From: Saccoglossus kowalevskii
Lineage: Eukaryota; Hemichordata; Enteropneusta; Harrimaniidae
Assembly (NCBI RefSeq): GCF_000003605.2
Contig: NW_003122933.1
Span: 5,923 to 33,627, forward strand
Direction: 5' to 3'
Length of the DNA stretch: 27,705 nucleotides
Part shown: positions 20,073 through 27,705 of the stretch, piece after piece
Position numbering within the stretch: the stretch's first letter is position 1
Layout: each line of letters starts with the position of its first letter
Notes under the pieces: model-generated
Seen by the model: only the letters and a program-made list of their open reading frames with translations
What the model was told of the DNA's origin: nothing
Database searches by the model: none
Made by a program: the position numbers and the translations under genes

Positions 20073-21230
20073 CTGAGGGAAGCATACAGCCACAACCAGT
20101 GTACCGCATAATGCCTGTTAATTATTCTGTTGGTCGGCAATAATCAAAATTTTGAGTTGGGTTGATAAAAGATCATTATTTATCTACACAGTCAACGTTC
20201 TATTGATTTTTAAATTCTCCGTCGCTGACATTCGAACACAAGTGGCGTCAGCTGCCTTCCTGATCAGATCAACAACATTGATTTGCATGACTTTACTAGA
20301 CTAAAACTTTTTCATTATTCAAAATGTTGAAAACTTCCCTTTCATCATATGAAAGGGAAGTTTCATTTCATCATAAATTGTCTTTATTGTTTTTGATTTG
20401 TTTTATTTTTTTAGAAAAGTTTTTTATTTTTTGTTTTAATTTCTTTCTGTAAGACCCTTTTTATCCTTTCCTAAGGATTTTATGCGTCTAATAAAAAAAA
20501 TAATATGAGTGAGAGACGTTGTGTTTGCCACTGGAAGAATTGATGTATAATAATTTAAAACAAAGTAAAATAAACATTTTGGACAATACCTCTAGTCAAA
20601 TATTTTTATTTAATTTAATTTTTATTTAGTTATTTTGATTTAATTACAAATGAAAATTATCAACTATTCTAACAATAATATAAATTGTGAAAATATTATT
20701 TAGGAATGGAATGGCTTTCTTTAGTCCAGTTCCTCATATCAGTGGGTGTTGTAAAGTGATCTGAATCATGTCTGAATAGAATCATGCCAGTCAATAAAAA
20801 ATAGGAACGTTGAAACAAATCAAATGTGGACTAAGTGACAATAGATCTTTTTAAACCATCAATGTTGTTGAGGCGTTTAAATATTTTTTTTTTTCAAGTT
20901 TGAACAAATTTTAACTTCATAAATATACCTGTTATTATCGTTTCTGTATCCTTATTTGTTTGACGGAATTAAACAACTTTATTCGCATTATTAAAAAATA
21001 CTTGTATTATTACTAGTAATGTTGGGTTTGAACTTCACTATTTGCTCAAAGCATATATATATGCATTATGCTGGGCCTTCATGTACATAGTGCATGTGTA
21101 TACATACATGTACCATGTCAAAGCTATATTCCAGCCAACCAGTACATATAATAAAATAAAGTTTGGTACTTAAAATGTTTTAATATTCACTACACTCTGA
21201 GTGTATACAGTTAACTTCCAACTTTCTCTT
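20073..21230. other. Gene-free AT-rich stretch
   Basis: No exon or transposon ends recognised apart from the perfect hairpin at 20331-20363. 20560-20700 is extremely A/T-rich (TTTTTATTTAATTTAATTTT). Confidence 0.55.
20331..20363. repeat. Perfect 15-bp hairpin with 3-nt loop
   Basis: AAACTTCCCTTTCAT, CAT, ATGAAAGGGAAGTTT. Every base of the arms pairs. It is too short for a microRNA precursor and unlike the histone 3' stem-loop. It may be an end-to-end fused inverted repeat left by an excised element. Confidence 0.8.
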
Positions 21231-21350
21231 AGCTGGCTGGCTTTTCACAAAAACTTACAATTTTTGTATGTAAGTATTATTATCGTCAATTATTTTAATG
21301 TATTCTTTGTGGTGTTTACCTATGTTACAAAAATAAGATGTATTTAGGCA
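21231..21350 (+). repeat. Old dispersed repeat, copy 1
   Basis: AGCTGGCTGGCTTTTCAC, then AGTATTATTATCGTCAATTA, then GTTTACCTATGTTAC and AGATGTATTTAGGCAGATT. The same order of words occurs at 27010-27130. The right end is not clear. Probably an old non-autonomous element. Confidence 0.55.
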
Positions 21351-21650
21351 GATTTCATATTACACACATTTGAGATATGTGGCAATTTGACACGAGCTAA
21401 ACTATAGCTTTTAAGCTACATGTAGTTAAAAGCTGCAGCTGCGTTTACTTGATAGATTCTACAGATTCACTTTATTCCTTTGACTACCACCCCCCTGTTC
21501 AGTTTATGAAATATGCATTGACATGAATAAGAGTAGATTGCACGGTTACATGTATTGAAATGCCAAACAGAATGTGTAGTTAGTATACATATGTTGCAGC
21601 TTTAATACATTTGTAGGTCAATAAAATTTGCTTCACATTCCAGCCAAAAT

Positions 21651-21909
21651 TTTAAAATTGTGCAAAGATGTTGTTTTATGGTTTTTTTTGGAAAATTAAC
21701 ATCACCTTGACAACAAGATCTTTATAATGTTCAATGTAGCATTTATTGACTACTGGTATATACAGTCTAAATATATACAGTCTATAATATATTTAAAAAT
21801 TGTGCAAAGATGTTGTTTTATGTTTTTTGGGAAGATAAACATTATCTTGGTAACAAGATCTTTATAATGTTCAATGTAGCATTTATTAACTATATACAGT
21901 CTAAATATA
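21651..21909 (+). repeat. Tandem duplication (two ~120-bp units)
   Basis: Unit 1 (21651-21777) and unit 2 (21793-21909) share TTGTGCAAAGATGTTGTTTT, CAAGATCTTTATAATGTTCA, TGTAGCATTTATT and TATATACAGTCTAAATATA. They differ by small indels in the T-run and an extra CTACTGG in unit 1. The link repeats ATATACAGTCTA, so slippage or unequal exchange at this word could have produced the copies. Confidence 0.88.
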
Positions 21910-22103
21910 ACTTAACAAGTTTACCAGGCTAAGCTAGCTTTAAGTCAGCTTAGTGTAGATAAATGCTAATCTATTCTCTGACTGTACTGCACATGCTTCA
22001 GAAGAGAGGGTGACCTTTTGGCTGTGCAAGAAACAACTGGAAATTCAGATGTGTATCTTGGTATGTTTCACATTCAATAATGTAGTGATTATATATATAT
22101 GAT

Positions 22104-22495
22104 CAGAGGTACATTACTTGGGGTTTGCAACTACGGTGACATGATACCAAGATCCTGTTTCAATCTCGCTCTCGCATAAGTGTTCCAACTCAGAAAAATG
22201 CGAATGCGCATGCCCGAAGTAACTAGGATACTGGGAGGTCCAGGTGAATCAAAATAGCTGCTCATGATATGACGGATTAACATAACTATATTTTCTGTAC
22301 ATTTTCGATGTATTACATTTTTTCACTATGAATGTGGTAATACATGTTTTATTGTTTTATTACAAACTGCCTATGTCATGTCAGAAGGTTGTAGCATCAG
22401 TCTCGCTATCTACGAGATGAGACTTGAATGGGATCTTTGCATGATGTCACCATGCAGTACTATGCATGTTGCAAACCCCAAGTAATGTACCTCTG
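22104..22495. mobile_element. hAT-like MITE, 392 bp
   Basis: Perfect 28-bp terminal inverted repeats starting CAGAGGTACATTACTTGGGG on the left and ending in the complement CCTCTG on the right. They are followed inward by further inverted matches (GGTGACAT; GATCC/GGATC; TCTCGCT/AGCGAGA). CAGAG-type ends are typical of hAT elements. Flanks share ATATGAT (22097-22103 and 22496-22502), a 7-bp direct repeat; an 8-bp hAT duplication would need one mismatch. There is no transposase, so it would depend on a partner elsewhere. The perfect ends suggest a fairly recent insertion. Confidence 0.87.
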
Positions 22496-23036
22496 ATATG
22501 ATCCATAGTCTTTAACAGAAAATTCTACATTGTCCCCTGATGTTAGGAATGCTGCAGTCACAACTGAATCTACAGAAATGTAGTACCGGTATCAGTTGAT
22601 GATTTTTGGCAATTTGCAAAACTTGCGAATATACTATAACTGTTGCATTTAAACAAAATGTTGCTGACAATACAACTCTGAGATTCCCCAGCTCATAAAT
22701 ACTGCTATAAAATGTTTCTTAATTCTTGAAATGCTTGAAATTAGAGCAGTTTACAGCACACAGCACTTGAAATCACCCAGAATTCTCTATTATTGGTACC
22801 ACTGATCATTGATTTCTCTAACACTTTTTACTGGTTTACCATACAGACTGTATTAAATTCCTAGAGAATCTGCTGTATTTGTTTTGCAATTTGTGATCAG
22901 AATGTCAAATCGACCCCAAAGTCTGGTGAAGAACAATTTATAGAGGTGATAATAATGCTGTCAATCTTTGGGGAGTATAATCTGCAACTTAAGTACTCGT
23001 CCTCATCACCTGGCAGCTAATTTGCATATTTATGTA
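22496..23036. other. Gene-free stretch
   Basis: AT-rich sequence with no exon, tandem repeat or inverted-repeat boundary recognised. Confidence 0.55.
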
Positions 23037-23503
23037 TAAAGCCACCCTGCCACTTGCACGATTCTGTGCCACGCATTGGCACGACTGAAGTTGTGCCAGT
23101 GCGCAAACTAGTCATAAACTGGAGTGAAGTGTGCGTGAACCTGTCGCGACTGCATGCCATGTCGGGAGGAGAATTATGAAAAATTTTGGTCAGACCTAGT
23201 CGTGAACTATGCGCAAACTGTTCGTGACCACGTTGGGACGATGCAGGAGGATGCGTGCCAGTGTGTGGCAGTGCGAGCGAAATTGCACAAACAGTTTGTG
23301 CCAATGGGAGAAGTGCGTAAACTATGCGCAAACCATGCGTGAACGTGTAGTGCCAGTTTGTGTCAATGTGGGCACTGATAGGCACACATTCGTGAACTAT
23401 TCATGAACAGTGCGAGAGCCTCCCAAGTTCGTGCCCCAAAATGGCACGACTTGCCACGACAAAATCATGACCAAAAGTCATGCAAGTGTCAAGGGTTGCT
23501 TTA
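23037..23503. mobile_element. CpG-rich inverted-repeat element, 467 bp
   Basis: The left end TAAAGCCACCCTGCCACTTG and the inverse of the right end, TAAAGCAACCCTTGACACTT, match over about 25 bp with one indel. Inside are many inverted or repeated modules: GTGCCACGCATTGGCACGAC at the left, CCAAAATGGCACGACTTGCC at the right, and recurring CGTGAACTATGCGCAAAC motifs. GC and CpG content are far above the flanks. Overlapping frames on both strands (23017-23385, 23154-23342, 23209-23406, 23403-23696) arise from this composition and have no known domain. No target duplication is evident. Confidence 0.75.
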
Positions 23504-26500
23504 CATGCATTCAAAGACAAAACCAGGTGTTAGGGATTTCTTTATAATTATCAAAGAATTGTATAATATGGTTATAAACTATGTTTGGTTTACTGTTGGC
23601 AAAAAAAAAAAAATACTACTCTCACAAAACATTCAGCAATTTGGAGAAAAAAAAAATATTTTGAAAAAATACGTTTCCAGAATGCATGAAGCATGAACAC
23701 AGACTGCTGTGTATTGGAAAAATTCACCAAACTTCTACCGACCACTATATGTAATAACTACAAACCACACAGGATTGTGGGTAATCACAGGCGCTGTGCA
23801 GCAGAGCAGGGCTTGGAAACCTTGTGCATGCATGTCTAAGGTGTATTTTTTTCTGCAATTTAATATTGTGTGATGTTGATAAATTATTCCCATTGTAATT
23901 CGACAAACCCTTAGGTGTTTCATGGAAATCATTCAATTGGATATACTCATACTAAGTTGCCATAGTGATGCTATGTGTCTGATGACATCACTGAGTGTTG
24001 TTAGGTGTTTTTGTGATGAGATTTTCTTTGATTTCCCCGTAGCCTCGTTATAAAATAATATTCTTAGTTGAAACTCCCCCAAAGAATCTCCTAGATGTCT
24101 GTAATGCTTTAGGGGGGTGTGGATAGACAAACATACGTGTCCAGTAACAAAAGTTGATTTAATATTTGGGAGAAAGATTTTTATTTCATTTTCAAATGAA
24201 TGAGGGGGAATATAAATCAAAGCCTTCAGTAGTTTAAAGTTTATTTTAATGCACCTTAAAGCATGTATCACTGTACATCATTGCCATTCTGTATTGATGC
24301 ATTGATTGCACTGTATTTGCTTTATTAGAAGAGCATCTCTAATAGTGCGTTGTTAGCTTGGAATCTAGCCATTCTGATAACACCCAAGAGTAGCCTGGTG
24401 AATCGCTATATGTAAATTCTACGTACCGGTAGGCAGCACTGAACTCTGTCATCACTGATTGGTTGTCTCCATAACCTCAGTATATTACTACGAGTACATA
24501 CATGCATTGACTGACCCGCATACAACACTTAATTCTTACTAGTTCAGTCTTTTATTATTCATAGCGATCTTACACATAGCGTCTATTCTAGTGCACATGG
24601 TTGAATATTGAAGTTCCACAGGCATATTTTTTTTTTGAAACATGTATGCAAATTTCCTGCAAACATTTAAACTATAAATAAACCACTTTCACTTTGTGTT
24701 TAATAGAAATATTTTCCCAAATTTTGTAATTCAGCAAAAGTCTTGATATTTGTGGCATATTTCATGTCAAGTGTCAATGACTTTTGTCGAATTTTGTCTT
24801 CACGGATGCCATAAAATTCTTGATTGTTGCAATTCACCTAGCAGAGCTATGATGCACATATGACAGCAATGCATGCTGGGTATAATGTAAGGAGATGCGG
24901 TCTTTGAACATGAGAAATTAGTTTAACACATATTTAATGGGCATCAGCCTAAATGTATCTTATTTTACATGGGCTCTATTGCTTAAATTGCAATAATTTT
25001 ACCAAAAATGCAATGGCAGCATTAAGTCTGTGTCAGAATTTTTTTATCATTCTGAAAAAAAAAGTGTTATTGTGTTTGTATTTAAACCGCCCACCTTATA
25101 CCATATGTTCCATGCTGCATTATTAATTTAAGCTCTTATCAAACATGAAGTGAAAGAAGAAAAATTTGATTGAATAATATATGAAAACAGTCTGTTGCGT
25201 GACTTTTTAGCGCTTTTATATCAAGGTATTTTTTAGTATTTTTTCTTCCAGTAGAATCACCTATTTTCACAGCCAGCTTTAATATAGCTCTTTCCTCAGA
25301 GTTTAATTCTTCAAGATAAGTGTGCAAATTCAATTGAATTGCTTAATTTCCATTACTTTCATAAAGCCACATGGGTCCAGATCAGCTACATGTATTTTCT
25401 TGTATATGATATATTTATCTCTAACACTTCCGCAGACTGAACCGAAGCATTCTAATTTGTTTTTAACTACCCGGTATATAAGTGCACTATAGATGAAATG
25501 AGAATATTTCAACTGTTTCAATCAAAGTTTTCAAGTGTTGAATGGCTTCACTGGGCTTCAGAGTAGAAGGTTTTGATTTATTAGCAGTATTATGGTGATC
25601 ATGTCGCAGTGCAAACAGAATGGAGAAAATGATATGTGATATTTATGAGAGATTTTGTTTTGTTGAGTCTAAGCACAAGGCACAATTTGATACGATGAAA
25701 CAGATCAACAAACAACCTGTTCTTTGATTGGTCTGACTGTTTGGTATTATGGTTGGGTAACCAATCATTCAAACTCTTGTATGTAGTTTTGAATTGATTC
25801 AAAATGCCTGGGTATAGGTATATGTAAAAGAGTGTTACACTAGAATGTTTTGTCACCAGGGGAGTGTGATAAACTGTCTTCATCAAATAATATGGTCGCC
25901 TGCCCTTTCAGTTGGATGAATTCCCATTACATGCCTCAGTTAGAGTTCAGTTTTGTGTTTCTATGGTTGCTGCAGTCGAGCGTGTACCTACAGCAGAATC
26001 GAGTGCTGATTTTATAACCAAGTTTGTTTGCCTCGGAACCCCGATATAGATACTTCATAAAGTGCACATTATGAAAGTGTAGTAAGATTGATCTCCCCCG
26101 ACATCATTGTTGTCCATATGGTAGACAGACAACCTTAAAGTCTGCTATTCACGTTACTGGTGCTTTATGTGCATTCATGCTGTGTTAGCATTGGGTCATG
26201 ACAATCATTAACCAACTACTAGTACCCTATATGTTATAAGGCAAATAGTATGGACCGTGCGGATCATCCCTAAACTGCACCCTAACACTCTAGCCCCTCA
26301 ATATGCCCCTCCAAATAACTATAAGTGACCAAAAGAGGGGTATATACAATTGAAATGGGAGAGGTGCACTGGAGGGACAGCAGAGTTAGGATTTATAAGT
26401 GAGGAGCCCGAAGGAACTCTTACCAGCAGTGCTAACACAGTACATGTACATAAAAATGTAAAGTTGAGCATTAAAAAAATTGTCAAAATCACCAAAACTG

Positions 26501-26850
26501 CTGTCAGGCACAAAAAAAGTTGAGTATTTAAACTAGTGATTATCTCTTCACATCATGAAAGCATGACTGTCGTCAATTTGGCATCATATGGCCTCTGACT
26601 CGGCTACTGACGTCATATAAACTGTTACCATAGAAACACTACCCAGTGTTCCCGGATACTTTACTTGTTTGATATGCTGATTGTTACTTCCATAGACTGT
26701 ATTAAACTTTCCAGTATTGATGTAACATATTGTATGCACTTCATGTGTGGATTATAGCTGCTGATTGCATGACGTGTACAGTACATGTACGTATTATTAT
26801 TAGTTGCATAGCTTTGCAACTCAACCAACAGACAATATTGTACTTCTACT
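23504..26850. other. Long gene-free AT-rich stretch
   Basis: No supported gene in 3.3 kb. A-runs at 23600-23615 and 23646-23656. The minus-strand frame at 25139-25333 reads LEELNSEERAILKLAVKIGD and then a basic stretch, more protein-like than its neighbours, but it lacks a good acceptor and any family match. The minus frames at 23933-24271 and 25599-25886 are not recognisable. A CRE-TATA composite is listed at 26608. Confidence 0.5.
26608..26621 (+). promoter_or_regulatory. Full CRE directly abutting a TATA box
   Basis: A palindromic TGACGTCA runs straight into TATAAA. CREs near TATA boxes occur in cAMP-responsive promoters, but no exon or open frame is recognised downstream, so this is only a candidate. 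Confidence 0.3.
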
Positions 26851-26983
26851 TTAAAGGGCGGCAGTCGTCGTGTCACGTTCTGTTCGATATGGGACTCATA
26901 TCGACGTATACAGCGCATGTAAAATACATTGTTTATTTACATGAAATTCAAACACGCGCTGCACGAAGACCACTGCGCTTTAA
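26851..26983. mobile_element. TTAA-bounded MITE related to the 165-bp family, 133 bp
   Basis: Left end TTAAAGGGCGGCAGTCGTCG; inverse of the right end TTAAAGCGCAGTGGTCTTCG. TTAA at both edges. The termini resemble those of the 165-bp family (TTAAAGCG...GTCGTC), but the interior is different: a GATATG/CATATC palindrome and ATTGTTTATTTACAT, the latter shared with the fragment at 3629. Confidence 0.7.
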
Positions 26984-27009
26984 TTGCCATATAAAATAAT
27001 ATTTTACCA

Positions 27010-27364
27010 AGCTGGCTCTCAACTAGCTTTGGATTTTTGAAAAAAAATTTTAATGTTAGTATTATTGTCATTATTAATTTTAACTTAATAATATTTACCT
27101 AAGTTACTAATAAGACATATTTATGCAGATTACTGAGCAATTTACATACCTAATGATTTTAAAAGAAAGTTAAAGCGAGTCGGTCGTCACCTACGCATGC
27201 GTCAGGTGGCCATAGCGTGTTAGTGTTTATAAATAAGCATCTACCCATGAGCCTTTGCGTTTTTAGCATGTGTTGTTATTGTCGCTTGGAACTCAATTCC
27301 TGCATGTGCGCAGGTGACGACCCTCCCGCTTTAAGCTAACTTTAAGGCACCTGAAAGCCAGCTA
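27010..27364. mobile_element. Old element with AGCTGGCT ends, hosting a nested MITE
   Basis: The left part 27010-27130 matches the repeat at 21231-21350 (AGTATTATTGTCATTATTAA, TTTACCTAAGTTAC, GACATATTTATGCAGATTA). The right edge TGAAAGCCAGCTA is the inverse of the left edge AGCTGGCTCTCA with one mismatch, so the ends form a short inverted repeat. MITE copy 4 lies inside. Confidence 0.5.
27170..27334 (-). mobile_element. 165-bp TTAA MITE family, copy 4 (inverted)
   Basis: Begins TTAAAGCGAGTCGGTCGTCA and ends GACGACCCTCCCGCTTTAA. The interior CATCTACCCATGAGCCTTTG is the reverse complement of the GGCTCATGGGTAGA word of copies 1-3, fixing the orientation. TTAA at both edges; full length with about 25-bp terminal inverted repeats. 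Confidence 0.9.
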
Positions 27365-27705
27365 AATGTTTAACTACACTTGTTCTGTACTGTAGATGTA
27401 TAGTAGATTTAAAAGCAGTTTTAAGCCAACCACCTGTGGAATTACCAATCCATATTAATGGTTTGTTGATAGGTTAGCTCATAACAATTGAACATCAAAC
27501 CGTGATTGGCCAAATACCTGTATATTCCATATTTCTGATTTGCTAATCATAAAAGCACACTAAACCTGGTCTTGTTTGGTTGGTGTTTTTTCAAACTTTG
27601 TAAAACATACCATGCACTCATCAGCTGCATGTAATCACATGTACATGGTTGCAATATGAATAATATACCTGCCAATCATGTCTTTGATTTGATATTATGT
27701 TGGTA
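27365..27705. other. Gene-free right edge
   Basis: AT-rich sequence without a recognised exon or repeat; runs off the window. Confidence 0.5.

Noticed and set aside
23017-23696. Several overlapping frames of 60-120 residues on both strands
   Set aside because: They lie in the CpG-rich inverted-repeat element, where stop codons are scarce; no domain is recognisable.
25139-25333. Minus frame LEELNSEERAILKLAVKIGD...
   Set aside because: Composition is somewhat protein-like, but there is no ATG or convincing acceptor and no recognised family.
1-27705. tRNA, rRNA or snRNA genes and tRNA-derived SINEs
   Set aside because: I looked for GGTTCGA-type B boxes, A boxes and U6-like starts and found no convincing match on either strand.

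Overview
The window looks like AT-rich nuclear DNA from an invertebrate animal. It has one recognisable spliced-gene start, a non-LTR retrotransposon relic, a solo LTR, many short inverted-repeat transposons, minisatellites, and long stretches with no reading frame. There are no operons, ribosome-binding sites or bacterial-type genes. The repeat style (TTAA- and TA-bounded MITEs, a GACG-microsatellite element with a terminal hairpin, many TACATGTA/ATGCAT words) suggests a marine lophotrochozoan such as a mollusc. That placement is inference, not proof.

Layout. 1-1880: a 21-bp minisatellite arranged in an 84-bp higher-order period, split by a 5'-truncated and internally deleted LINE (about 164-1447). 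1900-3600: gene-free, with a weak antisense transcript model. 3629-4622: a degraded MITE end, then roughly 140-bp repeats with a GACG microsatellite and a perfect terminal hairpin. 5300-6700: a locally GC-richer island. It holds the probable first coding exon of an ALDH16A1-type aldehyde dehydrogenase gene on the minus strand (5709-5807), a TCTCGCGAGA promoter element, an E-box, and a strong plus-strand splice donor at 6423. Together these look like a bidirectional promoter. The rest of ALDH16A1 would lie to the left of the window, so 1-5708 is probably its first intron. 6700-27705: mostly intron or intergenic DNA seeded with mobile elements.

Mobile elements: a TTAA-bounded MITE (8514-8982); two inverted copies of a TA-bounded MITE (10106-10317 and 12278-12495); a two-copy dispersed repeat (10413 and 17272) showing CpG decay; four copies of a 165-bp TTAA-bounded MITE (16844, 17747, 19675, 27170), one of which carries a 226-bp solo LTR with a 5-bp target duplication; a hAT-like MITE (22104-22495); a CpG-rich inverted-repeat element (23037-23503); and a second TTAA-bounded MITE (26851-26983).

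Apart from the ALDH16A1 exon, no host coding exon can be called with confidence. Three possible exons are listed at low confidence. I see no CRISPR array, tRNA, rRNA or complete transposase gene. I did not find a convincing new biological system. The strongest observations are nested insertions whose order can be read directly, and the divergent promoter.
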